IMG/VR virus record: IMGVR_UViG_3300013297_000014
Span: 1 to 30,495 of that record
Length of the DNA stretch: 30,495 nucleotides
Direction: 5' to 3' (one strand)
Source: a virus
Notes under the pieces: generated by a model
The model's database searches: none
Seen by the model: only the letters and a program-made list of their open reading frames with translations
What the model was told of the DNA's origin: nothing
Part shown: positions 14,548 through 22,402 of the stretch, piece by piece
How positions within the stretch are numbered: the stretch's first letter is position 1
Layout: the number at the start of each line of letters is the position of its first letter
Position numbers and translations under genes: made by a program

Positions 14548-16302
14548 CTAGTTTCCTGTCCGCATACGACTGAGCGACTTATTGCCGCTACTCGTCAGCG
14601 CCTCTTCGATCGTGATTTTGAATAACTTCTTGAACTCGCCGGCGTCGAGCACGATATGCACGGTCTGCCCGCCACCGCCACTCGCACTGCTGGAAGGAGC
14701 CGCGACCGTACCGCGCGCGCCCCCGATCAGCGGCGCGCCGACGGCGAGCGGATCGGCGTCACGAATGCCGGCCTGAATCTGGGTCACGATGCCCGCGCCG
14801 GCGCGCGACAGGCCGGCCAGTGGGCTGCTCGCGTCCTTCGGCTCCGAAAAGGGCAGCTTGTCTTTCAGCTCCTGCAGTTTGTCATTGAACCAGCTGACCA
14901 GCTTATTCCACTCGCCTTCGATGCCGTCTTTGATTGATTGCACGATCGCCGCGCCGACGTTCGCGAGCTGGCCTGGTAGCGCCTGCCACGCATCGTTGAT
15001 CCACTGGATCGCGCCACCAAACACGGTCTTGAGGATCTCCAGATCGGCCGTGAGGATGGCGATCATACCCTCAACGATCGTGGCACACATCGTCTTAATC
15101 GCTTCCCACGCGCCGCTCCAGTCGCCCTTGATCACATCCATCACGACCGTGATCACGCCCTTGATCACCGCCAGCGCGACCGTGATGATCGTCTTGATAA
15201 TCGTCCAGGCCGCCGACAGCACCGCCCCAATCTCCGCACTATGCGCCTGCAAGAAGCCGGCGATCTCCTTGAAGGCCGGAATAACCACGTCGGTGACAAG
15301 TTGCACGTTCAGCGCGATAATATCCGCGACCAGCCCCCACATCGCGCCCAGGTCAGCCAGGATGCCGCTGAACTCGTTCGACTGCTCGCCAGCCCCGCTG
15401 AACAGTTGCGCGAGATAGTCGAACACGGGCGCGACAGATGCGATCGCCGCCTTGACCGCATCGATCGCGATCGGAATGCCCGTTTCCAGGGCGGGCGCGA
15501 CGTAATCGTTCAGCACGCCGGCCAGCATATTCAGCACTGGGAGGAGCGCCGCGCCAACCGACTCGCCGGCCTCACCGATCCGGGCCTTGAACTGCACCAT
15601 CCCGCCGGCCGACTCCGCGGCTGACTGCGCGCTCCCGGCGAACGTCCCGTTCAGCTGTTCCATCAAGTACGCCTGCGCGCCGGCGGTGTCACCCGCCGCC
15701 ACCATCGTCTTGATCATCTCCTTCTGCTGGTCCGTGAGGACGATCCCCATCTTGGCCAGCTTGGCCGCCGCGTCCTCGGGCTTCTGGAGCGCGCGGCCCA
15801 AGGTGTCGGCAGCCGCCGCCGGGTCAGCGCCCAGCGTTTGGGCCATATCGAGCGACAGCTTCGTGACATCCGTAATCGGGACTTTCAGCTCCTTAAATTT
15901 GAGGATGACATTCTCTGCGCCCTGGATCTGATCGTCGCCAAACAGCGACTTGCCGGCCGCGTCACTGAGACTCGACGCCAGATCGGCGACCTGCTGCGCG
16001 GAGATCTCGCCACTTCTGCCGGTGTTTTTGATGATATTTTCGGTCGCGGCGAGGAGCTCGCGCGACTTCTGCGCGTCGGCGATGCCGTCGGACACGAAAC
16101 TCTTCAGCTGGCCAGCGATGTTGCCGATGACATTCGCGGCGAGGAAGCCGCCGGCGACCTGGGCCATGCCAGAAAAGAAGCCGCTCCCCTTCGGTGCGGC
16201 TTCGTCGGCGGCAGTCCCCACGTCGCGCACATCGTCGGCGACCTGGTGGGCGGCGGCGGAGACCTGGTCGTCGCCCTTGAAGATGACAGCGAGTTGGGCC
16301 AA
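14548..16302 (-). CDS. Tail tape measure protein, 584 aa
   Basis: A TTG start at 16302 directly follows the stop of the frameshifted chaperone ORF (TAATTG), with a GAGG ribosome site about 10 bases upstream. The N-terminus (LAVIFKGDDQVSAAAHQVADDV) is the usual tape-measure beginning. Then come long helices, hydrophobic membrane-active segments near residues 340-420 (ALAVIKGVITVVMDVIKG) and a Gly/Ser tail. Using the known 1.5 angstrom per residue relation, 584 residues predict a tail of roughly 85-90 nm, short for a siphovirus. It follows the chaperone pair, as in lambda. Confidence 0.92.
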   Translation of the reverse strand: MAQLAVIFKGDDQVSAAAHQVADDVRDVGTAADEAAPKGSGFFSGMAQVAGGFLAANVIGNIAGQLKSFVSDGIADAQKSRELLAATENIIKNTGRSGEISAQQVADLASSLSDAAGKSLFGDDQIQGAENVILKFKELKVPITDVTKLSLDMAQTLGADPAAAADTLGRALQKPEDAAAKLAKMGIVLTDQQKEMIKTMVAAGDTAGAQAYLMEQLNGTFAGSAQSAAESAGGMVQFKARIGEAGESVGAALLPVLNMLAGVLNDYVAPALETGIPIAIDAVKAAIASVAPVFDYLAQLFSGAGEQSNEFSGILADLGAMWGLVADIIALNVQLVTDVVIPAFKEIAGFLQAHSAEIGAVLSAAWTIIKTIITVALAVIKGVITVVMDVIKGDWSGAWEAIKTMCATIVEGMIAILTADLEILKTVFGGAIQWINDAWQALPGQLANVGAAIVQSIKDGIEGEWNKLVSWFNDKLQELKDKLPFSEPKDASSPLAGLSRAGAGIVTQIQAGIRDADPLAVGAPLIGGARGTVAAPSSSASGGGGQTVHIVLDAGEFKKLFKITIEEALTSSGNKSLSRMRTGN

Positions 16303-16805
16303 TTAAAAATCCTCATCGGTGATCGGCAGCGGCGCGTTATACGTCGTGCGATACGAATCGAGCAGGCCCTGGCGCAGCGCCCACACGGCCGGCTCGTTAT
16401 CGGCCACACTTGGTCGGCAGCGCCACTTCTCGGCATACAGCAAGGTGATCAACCAGTCCGGGCCAACCTCCGCTTGCTTTGAGGCGAGGGCCGCCGCGAG
16501 CTGGTGTCTTTCCCGTTTGGGATTGCGCCGCGCTGCTGCTGTTCGATCGCGGCCATGATCGGCGTCATCTCGGCCAGCGTCAGCTCGGCTACCTCATCCT
16601 CTGACCAGCCGATCAGAAAGCCGGCCAATGCCACGATCATGTCGTCGATGTTCGCATCCCGGCCGGCGCTGAACACCCGCTGCGCCGCGCGGATGTGCTT
16701 CAGCTTGGCCGTGCTCAGCGGCCGCACGGTGATCTTCTTGTGCGCCAGAATACTGTCGTCAGGAACCTCGATCGCAATTTCGAGATCCTCGGTTACGTTC
16801 GCCAT
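16303..16805 (-). CDS. Tail assembly chaperone GT, made by -1 frameshift
   Basis: The first 97 codons are shared with the shorter product. At CCCAAAC (16521 down to 16515) ribosomes can slip back one base and continue through another 70 codons to a TAA at 16303-16305, giving 167 aa. The extension reads like real protein: REHQLAAAL-like helix, EVGPDWLITLLYAEKW, VWALRQGLLDSY. It is open exactly up to the tape measure start. This matches the conserved arrangement in long-tailed phages, where GT brings the tail tube subunit to the tape measure. The slippage itself is predicted, not observed. Confidence 0.8.
16449..16805 (-). CDS. Tail assembly chaperone G, 118 aa
   Basis: Zero-frame product of the chaperone gene, starting at ATG 16805 eleven bases after the tail tube gene. 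It is acidic at first (TEDLEIAIEVPDD), then basic (KKITVRPLSTAKLKHI), with a helix carrying VALAGFLIGWSEDEVAELT that is typical of lambda G/Mycobacteriophage chaperones. The last 21 residues (after the slippery site) are low-complexity Ser, Arg and Pro, as expected of a tail read only when no frameshift occurs. It is placed between tail tube and tape measure, the standard location. Confidence 0.82.
   Translation of the reverse strand: MANVTEDLEIAIEVPDDSILAHKKITVRPLSTAKLKHIRAAQRVFSAGRDANIDDMIVALAGFLIGWSEDEVAELTLAEMTPIMAAIEQQQRGAIPNGKDTSSRRPSPQSKRRLARTG
16515..16521 (-). promoter_or_regulatory. Slippery heptamer CCCAAAC for -1 frameshift
   Basis: On the - strand the zero-frame codons CCA and AAC are preceded by C, giving the X-XXY-YYZ pattern C-CCA-AAC in the correct phase. 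Slipping one base back lets the tRNAs pair with CCC and AAA. A short GC-rich hairpin (GGCG...CGCC) follows about 25 bases downstream and may stimulate the slip. Confidence 0.78.
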
Positions 16806-16815
16806 GCGCGTCTCC

Positions 16816-17838
16816 TTATGGCAGTGTCGCGTTCTCGGTCACGACCGTGATTTTCCCGGCGTTACCGGCGGTCGCGTTATAGCGGCTGCGGAACTTGAAG
16901 GCGTACATATTGTTGCCGCTGTCGTTGCCGACCGGGCCAGGGTTCAGCAGCTTGATCGGCAGATCGATCAGCACCTTGTCGGTGCTGTACAGCGTGCCAG
17001 GCGTGGCCACCGCGTCGCCCGAGAGATCGATCCGCATCAGTTTGGGGGTCTGGTTGCGAAAGTCGAGCAGCGCGCCCGACGCGCCACCGGACGGCGTGTC
17101 GTGCAAATAGGTCAGGCCGCCCGTGATCTTGTGGCCGGTGTAGCTGGGGTAGGAAAAGGCGAGACTGCCGTCCATCGTAAAGGTCGGCCGCCACAGGATC
17201 TCAAAATCGACATTCCAGGCGATCAGGGTACTCGACACTTGGGTTGCGCCATACGCGCCGCCGATCACGTCCATGTACAGCTTGCCCATCTGATTCGGGA
17301 ACTCGCCGACCGAGGGGATCGCCGCCGCCGTGAAGCCGCCGGCTAACCTGGCGACTTGCCGGCCCATGAGCGTGCCGCCCATTTTGGCGGTTTGCCCCAT
17401 CGCGCCCTTCAAACTGATCTTGGTGCAGACGGTGTATTCCATCTGCTCGACCTCGAAGTCATCGCCCCCCTGGATCGTGTAGGGCGTGGTCGTCGGCTTC
17501 GCCGTGGTGGGAATGTTGGTCACATAGATCTTATCTGTACCCACGCCGTCGGCCGCGCCACTTGTTGGGCCGCCCATCCCCATCGCAAAGAGATACTGAA
17601 GCTGATCGGAGGTCAGCGGCGTATCGGCCAGGGCCAGCATGCCGAGCAGCTGCACGACACTCGTACGATCGGCGCCGTCGATAATGCCGATCATTTCCTC
17701 GATCTCTTCGACCTTGCGCTGGTCGTCGAGCATTGCGCCCGCACCGCGCCAGCGGGTTGTGGCCGTGGCTACGGGGGTTCCGGGAGTCACTTCCTTGACC
17801 CACTGGATTCGGTTGAGCCTGCTAATGCCGGTCGCCAT
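16816..17838 (-). CDS. Major tail tube protein, 340 aa
   Basis: ATG 17838 follows an AGAGG ribosome site. The protein begins with RLNRIQWVKEVTPGTPVAT, the N-terminal motif of the Ig-like phage tail tube subunits, and contains a long beta-rich core with paired Gly and Thr. Later segments (VDFEILWRPTFTMDG, KLMRIDLSGDA) are beta strands typical of the tube fold. It lies between the completion proteins and the chaperones, where tube genes always lie. At 340 aa it is longer than lambda V (246) and may carry an extra domain. No cleavage site is obvious. Confidence 0.85.
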   Translation of the reverse strand: MATGISRLNRIQWVKEVTPGTPVATATTRWRGAGAMLDDQRKVEEIEEMIGIIDGADRTSVVQLLGMLALADTPLTSDQLQYLFAMGMGGPTSGAADGVGTDKIYVTNIPTTAKPTTTPYTIQGGDDFEVEQMEYTVCTKISLKGAMGQTAKMGGTLMGRQVARLAGGFTAAAIPSVGEFPNQMGKLYMDVIGGAYGATQVSSTLIAWNVDFEILWRPTFTMDGSLAFSYPSYTGHKITGGLTYLHDTPSGGASGALLDFRNQTPKLMRIDLSGDAVATPGTLYSTDKVLIDLPIKLLNPGPVGNDSGNNMYAFKFRSRYNATAGNAGKITVVTENATLP

Positions 17839-17841
17839 GTG

Positions 17842-18063
17842 CTATGCCTCTTTGTACAGCCCGCTCTTGATCAGCCAGGCACGCAGCGCGGCCGGCGTTT
17901 CAATCTTCTGCTGATAGACGGTCTTGAACATCTCCGACTGCGCCGGCGCAAGCTGCTCCAGATCCTCCGCGCTCAAATCGCGCGCGGGGATATCGACGAT
18001 CGCCGCCCCGCCGCCGATGTAGGTCAATCCCTTGGATGCCGCAGGCTTCTTTTCGTCGCTCAT
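17842..18063 (-). CDS. Small conserved structural-region protein, 73 aa
   Basis: ATG 18063 follows a GAGG ribosome site. The protein has a flexible lysine-rich start, then YIGGGAAIVDIPARDLSAED, a short phage motif I have seen in small genes next to tail tube genes, and a helical C-terminus (TPAALRAWLIKSGLYK). It is probably a minor structural or assembly component. Specific function unknown. Confidence 0.65.
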   Translation of the reverse strand: MSDEKKPAASKGLTYIGGGAAIVDIPARDLSAEDLEQLAPAQSEMFKTVYQQKIETPAALRAWLIKSGLYKEA

Positions 18064-18072
18064 TGTCTAACC

Positions 18073-18546
18073 TCAATTCATTGCCACAATCGGCTTTTCA
18101 ACCACTGGCAGTAGCACCTTTAGCCCAAAGTATTCTTGGTCACCCCATTGCAACGGCCCGATCTGATAGGTAAAGAACGCTGGGCTGTCCCCCGCGCCCA
18201 TCTGAATCACCGCGCCGCTCAGGCGAATGTCGGCCACCAGCGCGCGGAAGACCGCCTCCGACCACGGGATCGTGCGGCTGTGCAATTCGCCGATCGGTGT
18301 CGCGCGCGCGCCAATAAACAGCCAGATCGCCACCGTGTAATCGTGCTTGGCCAGCCCCGAGCCGCCGCCGGCCGCTTCGGTCGACCAGGTGTGCGCGACG
18401 CCTGGCGCGAGTGACAGTACCGCACATGGAAACTCGCCTAAGCTGGTCGCTTCCTTCGGATCGGCGTAGACCTTTTTGAGCGTCTGCGGGCTATTTATGG
18501 TCAGCAGCCGCACGCGGATCGCGGCCAGCGCGGTCGATACGGTCAT
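18073..18546 (-). CDS. Tail terminator/completion-like protein, 157 aa
   Basis: Starts at ATG 18546 and overlaps the upstream gene by ATGA. The protein begins with a helix (TALAAIRVRLLTI), then mixed strands (FPCAVLSLAPG, DYTVAIWLFIG), an arrangement like the lambda U/gp17-type tail terminator that caps the tail tube. It is located between connector genes and the tail tube, as expected. Identification rests on order and fold-like pattern rather than on a signature motif. Confidence 0.6.
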   Translation of the reverse strand: MTVSTALAAIRVRLLTINSPQTLKKVYADPKEATSLGEFPCAVLSLAPGVAHTWSTEAAGGGSGLAKHDYTVAIWLFIGARATPIGELHSRTIPWSEAVFRALVADIRLSGAVIQMGAGDSPAFFTYQIGPLQWGDQEYFGLKVLLPVVEKPIVAMN

Positions 18547-18752
18547 TCTTTTGGCCCGCCCCGCCGATACGTTTCGAGTACCATGGCCAGTCGTGCAATG
18601 ACCTGAAAGGCGAGATGGCCCGATGTGCCATGGTTAAACTTGTGGATATAGGCGACGGCGAGATGAATCTCCGATCGCATGCGCGGATCGAAGTTATCGA
18701 GCCACTCTTCAAGTGGCTGGTCGATCGTCGTGTCCTCTTTGAAGTCGATCAC
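18543..18752 (-). CDS. Small helical structural-region protein, 69 aa
   Basis: Overlaps both neighbours by ATGA. It is helical, with an HLAVAYIHKFNHGTSGHLAFQV segment that resembles, from memory, short proteins found between connector genes in related phages. No signal peptide or Cys pairs. Its close coupling to connector and terminator genes suggests a head-tail joining or assembly role. Confidence 0.55.
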   Translation of the reverse strand: MIDFKEDTTIDQPLEEWLDNFDPRMRSEIHLAVAYIHKFNHGTSGHLAFQVIARLAMVLETYRRGGPKE

Positions 18753-19354
18753 ATCGGCACCCAGCGCACATAATTCTTGAACATATCGCGGACGTAGTTG
18801 GGCCAGTTGCCCGGCACAATCAGCACGCCCAGTTCGGGGATCGCGGTGGTGTCACCCGGCGCGCTGCGCTTCTGATAGGCCCACCAGCACAACGCCCGCA
18901 TGGCCCACTCGAAGTCCTGTGGCACCGCCGCGAGATCTGCCCATCCGCCGCTGTAGGAAAGCCGCATGCTCACGCGCTTGCCACGCAGGCCGCCATACGA
19001 CCCGCCAAACGTCCGCACCACACAGCCAAACGAGTGTTCTTCAATATCCAGGGCACTCGTGACGAGTGGCGTAAAGAGCGCCCCGCTAGAGTAGTCGGCG
19101 GCCGTGATGCTCACAATCGTCGGCACGGGCGTGTAGCAGCTTAGCACGCCGTCCTGATCCACCAGCGCGCGCAGCGACTGCGCCGCATAGGTCGCGCGTG
19201 AGAACGCCTGGTTGCAGTAGGTGTCCACCGCGCGCGACATGCCCGTGACGAGACTGGCCATCACGTTCGCCTCGTTCACCGGGTCGGTCGCCGTGCCGAC
19301 GCTTGCGCCGAATGCGAACACGGATGTCGGCGTGGTATAGTCGAACGCGGCCAC
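18749..19354 (-). CDS. Head-tail connector (adaptor) protein, 201 aa
   Basis: GTG 19354 starts in a TAGTG overlap with the upstream stop. The N-terminal helical region (ANVMASLVTGMSRAVDTYCNQAF) and the following strands, with LRLSYSGG-like KRVSMRLSYSGGWADLAAVPQD, match the HK97 gp6/SPP1 gp15 adaptor family: an Arg-rich strand, then P-x-D-hydrophobic helices that pack against the portal. The C-terminal helix is long. It follows the capsid genes as adaptors do. Confidence 0.7.
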   Translation of the reverse strand: MAAFDYTTPTSVFAFGASVGTATDPVNEANVMASLVTGMSRAVDTYCNQAFSRATYAAQSLRALVDQDGVLSCYTPVPTIVSITAADYSSGALFTPLVTSALDIEEHSFGCVVRTFGGSYGGLRGKRVSMRLSYSGGWADLAAVPQDFEWAMRALCWWAYQKRSAPGDTTAIPELGVLIVPGNWPNYVRDMFKNYVRWVPM

Positions 19355-19962
19355 TAGCCCTGATACCCGGCCGCCCGTGCGGCGTCGGCGTCCCAGGGTG
19401 CGACCTCGACCACGCCGCCGGTTACCTGATAGGTACTGTGGCCAACCACCAGCTCGCCGTTGAAGGGCGGGCTGATCGTCAGACGCACCATAGCAACGGA
19501 TACCTTTGGCACGGTCGTACCCTCGCGCTCATCGTGCGGCGCGCGTGACTTTGCCTTGGCCTCCTCCGCCGCATCGATCCGCTCCCAGCCATTGCCCTGG
19601 CCGCCCACGCGACGCTTGACGCCGATCAGCTCGATCGGCTTGCCGGTGTGCCAGATATCGGCGGAGAGATCGAAGGTGTCGTCGTCGTTGTTGCGAATAA
19701 TCGCCGCCTCAGCACTATGATCGCCTTCCCACACGCGGAGCCGCACGGGTGCGTCGCGCACATCCTCGGCTTTCACCGTCTTCACGCCGGCGACATCTTG
19801 CGGGCCCTTGCCCTCGGGTGCCTCGGTCGTTGTGTCCTTGCCAATGCTCAGCTTCTCAGAGAGCGTCTGCGCCGGCGCAGCGGGCGCGGGCGGCTGCTCG
19901 GAGGGCGCAGCGCTCGATGTCTCGACGGTGTGCGCGGGCGGCGTTTTTGGTTTATCAGTCAT
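19354..19962 (-). CDS. Hypothetical capsid-region protein, disordered N-terminus, 202 aa
   Basis: ATG 19962 follows an AAGGA site. The first 60 residues are Pro, Ala, Ser and Thr-rich and probably disordered. The rest contains strands (VRLRVWEGDHSAEAAIIRNND, DLSADIWHTGKPIELIGV) and a C-terminal segment with SVAMVRLTISPPFNG. It sits between the major capsid gene and the adaptor, where decoration or head-fibre proteins occur, so a capsid-surface role is possible. Not recognised as a family. Confidence 0.6.
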   Translation of the reverse strand: MTDKPKTPPAHTVETSSAAPSEQPPAPAAPAQTLSEKLSIGKDTTTEAPEGKGPQDVAGVKTVKAEDVRDAPVRLRVWEGDHSAEAAIIRNNDDDTFDLSADIWHTGKPIELIGVKRRVGGQGNGWERIDAAEEAKAKSRAPHDEREGTTVPKVSVAMVRLTISPPFNGELVVGHSTYQVTGGVVEVAPWDADAARAAGYQG

Positions 19963-20025
19963 TCCATTTTCCTTCTGCTATGTATTCCCCGCTCGAATGC
20001 CTGTTACCGCACGAGGATGCCAGAT

Positions 20026-21579
20026 TTATCCTGGCGCGATGTTTGTGATCGTGCCCAGCGCGAATGGGGCGTAGACCTTCAGCACCTCTTCTGCGTACAC
20101 GCCGGTGGCGTTCGCGCGGGTGACAATCGGCCAGGGGATCTGGTAGTAGTCCCTGCGGCACTGGACTTGTGCCACCTGCGGGACATTCGCCGACTGGTAG
20201 AACGCCGGCAGATTGTTACACCAGAACAGGATTGTGCCGGCCGGCAGCGTCGGGTGCAGCTTGATCGGGATCACGTTGCCGCCGTCGAGCGTATAGGGGT
20301 TCATATAGAAGCCGACCACCGCGCCGGCGGTGAATGACACGGCGTTCGATCCCGCATCGATATTGAACCTGACCATCGGGTTCGCGCCGCTGATGAAGCA
20401 CCGATTAAAGATGTCGGTCAGCTGCTGCGCGTTCACATAGATCACTTCAGGGCTGACACGGTAGCTATCCCAGAACGACTTGAGCGCGGTGTCGATCTCA
20501 CTCACCGTGCCGCGCCCGGATGCGGTCAGCACCGTGCCGGTGCCGGCGACGCCGGTGGCCAGCGCCTTGTAGTACGCCGTCGAGCTATTCCAGGCGGCAT
20601 AGAGCAGCCCGTCAAAGCCGGTGGTGTTGAGTGAGTAGTCGGTGCCGGGAACGGTGACCGCGCTGTAGAGCTGCCCCGTGCCCAGTAGTGGCGCAGTGAT
20701 CGCCAGAGAGTTGATCGTCGTAATCGCTTCGAGCCGCTCCGCGCCGGCCGCGCCGACGTACCAGGCGTAGGCGACCGCGCCCTTGATCGCCGTGGTGTTC
20801 AGCAGCAGCGCCTGGCCGAGCGTGATCGCCTGGGTCTTGTTCGCGCTACTGATGGATGACCCACCGTTGATGGTGTAGGTCAAGCCGTCCATGCCGGTGA
20901 CGGTGAGCAGCCGCCCGACGCCGTTCGCGATCGTGGCCAGCTGGTAGCCCATATAGGTCAGCGCGAACACGTAGACACTGTAGGTCAGCGCCGGCAACGT
21001 CGCGGCCGCGCCGCTCGCGCTGCTGGTGGGTGTGACCGGCGTGCCGAGCGCGACACTGAGGTTGCCGCCGAGTATCGCGTGCTCTTCCATGATCATGGTC
21101 TGCTGGAGCAAGCGCGCGCCGCTGGTCGACATCACATCCTCAAAGCCCATGCCGGCCGACTGGGCTTCAAAGGTCACATCCGACTCGAGCCCGATCGTCT
21201 TATACGGCGCCGACTTCTGGCTGGTGGTGATCGACATCCGCCCGGCGCGCTGGCCTTCGGGCACCCACGGCAAGACGCCCGCGATGCTGTTGCCGGCGAT
21301 CGCATCGACCTGCACCCAGTTCGCGGCCGTGCCTGCGCCGCTGCCACGGGTGACGCGCGGAATCGAGTTGCGGATCGGGGTCAGTACAGGATAGAGGTTC
21401 TTAGCCGGTGCCTCCAGATCGTAGGCCACCAGGTTCTGCGCGATCGTGATCGTGCCGGTCGCTTTGGCGAGATCGTCGGCGCTGCCTTTCGCGCCCACGC
21501 CGGTGCCGGTCACGATCTTGTTGATGCCGAGGATGGTTTCAGCGGTCACATCACGGCCGCTCTGGTCGATAATGGACAT
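20026..21579 (-). CDS. Major capsid protein, HK97 fold, 517 aa
   Basis: ATG 21579 follows an AGGAG ribosome site. The N-terminal arm and E-loop region (LYPVLTPIRNSIPRV, about 63-76), a long spine-type helix (DVMSTSGARLLQQTMIMEEHAIL cut into about 148-170) and a C-terminal P-domain are typical. A Gly/Ala/Thr-rich beta insertion at about 175-300, with AYAWYVGAAGAERL, is like the inserted Ig-like domains of some actinophage capsids. It lies directly downstream of the protease-scaffold gene. The large size is explained by the insertion. No accessory decoration gene is certain. Confidence 0.85.
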   Translation of the reverse strand: MSIIDQSGRDVTAETILGINKIVTGTGVGAKGSADDLAKATGTITIAQNLVAYDLEAPAKNLYPVLTPIRNSIPRVTRGSGAGTAANWVQVDAIAGNSIAGVLPWVPEGQRAGRMSITTSQKSAPYKTIGLESDVTFEAQSAGMGFEDVMSTSGARLLQQTMIMEEHAILGGNLSVALGTPVTPTSSASGAAATLPALTYSVYVFALTYMGYQLATIANGVGRLLTVTGMDGLTYTINGGSSISSANKTQAITLGQALLLNTTAIKGAVAYAWYVGAAGAERLEAITTINSLAITAPLLGTGQLYSAVTVPGTDYSLNTTGFDGLLYAAWNSSTAYYKALATGVAGTGTVLTASGRGTVSEIDTALKSFWDSYRVSPEVIYVNAQQLTDIFNRCFISGANPMVRFNIDAGSNAVSFTAGAVVGFYMNPYTLDGGNVIPIKLHPTLPAGTILFWCNNLPAFYQSANVPQVAQVQCRRDYYQIPWPIVTRANATGVYAEEVLKVYAPFALGTITNIAPG

Positions 21580-21607
21580 GGCTCACTCCTGTTACGCCGC
21601 GGCGGCG

Positions 21608-22402
21608 CTATTCGCTATACTGCATTTTGATCAGCTGATACTGATCGTCATATTGTTTCGCCAGCGCGGGGTTTGCGGCCGTGCGCGCCATACGCTGCAA
21701 ATTGTCGAGCTGCTCGTGGACTAAGACCGACATGGCCGGCTTGCTCGTTTCGAGCGCCGCCGGCGTCTGGCCGGCGATCACCTTCTGCACCGAGCGGATG
21801 ACCGGGCCGCCTGCGGCTGGCTGGCGCTTCAGCACCTCGACATCGCCATGAATTGCCAGCACGCCCTTGGCTAAGGTCTCAAAGTAGGGCAGAATCGCCG
21901 CCGATACTTTCTCGGCCATCGCGATATCGTCGCTTCCGTCGTCTTTGGCGACGCCCAGCACCTTCGTCGCCCACTCGCTGCCGGCATCCGCGGCGAGCTG
22001 GAGCATGGATTTCGCCATCGCCTCGATCCCGGCCAGCCGCTTGCTCATGCGGAGCCGCCCAGCCTTGCGGAGCGCGCCCGCCTTGGCCGCCATTGTGAGC
22101 GCTGGGTCGGTCGTCTCGCTCTCGGCAGCGGCGTCGGCGGCCGGCGCGGTCAGTTCATCGGCCGGTGCCTCCTCAGCTTCGCCCGAGGCCTGCTGCACGA
22201 GCGCGATCGCCTGGGTCAGCAGCGCCGCGCCCTCCATGTCGCCAGCCAATTCCAGCTCGTTTCGCGACGCCTGGATCATGGCGACGATCTTGGCCGGATC
22301 GGCAGCGGCTTTCTTGATCGGCTTGCCGGCGAGCTTGCGCACATCCGCGATCGGGTCGTCGCCGGTCTCAGTGTCCTGATTGTCGGTTTCCTGGCCTGCC
22401 AT
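21608..22402 (-). CDS. Nested scaffold protein from an internal in-frame start, 264 aa
   Basis: ATG 22402 is in frame with the protease gene at residue 157, exactly where the protease domain ends. A perfect AAAGGAG ribosome site (22408-22414) stands five bases before it, much better than the site of the full-length gene. The product would be only the helical, Ala/Glu/Lys-rich tail. Lambda makes its scaffold Nu3 this way inside gene C. This arrangement would give excess scaffold over protease. Confidence 0.68.
   Translation of the reverse strand: MAGQETDNQDTETGDDPIADVRKLAGKPIKKAAADPAKIVAMIQASRNELELAGDMEGAALLTQAIALVQQASGEAEEAPADELTAPAADAAAESETTDPALTMAAKAGALRKAGRLRMSKRLAGIEAMAKSMLQLAADAGSEWATKVLGVAKDDGSDDIAMAEKVSAAILPYFETLAKGVLAIHGDVEVLKRQPAAGGPVIRSVQKVIAGQTPAALETSKPAMSVLVHEQLDNLQRMARTAANPALAKQYDDQYQLIKMQYSE

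Noticed and set aside
13512-14573. 353-codon open frame on the + strand
   Set aside because: It lies wholly opposite the distal tail gene and its product is Arg, His and Ala-rich without motifs, typical of an antisense frame in GC-rich DNA.
16504-17346. 280-codon open frame on the + strand
   Set aside because: Antisense to the chaperone and tail tube genes, both of which fit gene order and motifs.
20014-20035. GCCAG...CTGGC hairpin at the capsid gene stop
   Set aside because: The stem is only five pairs, spans the stop codon and has no T-run, so I do not call a terminator.
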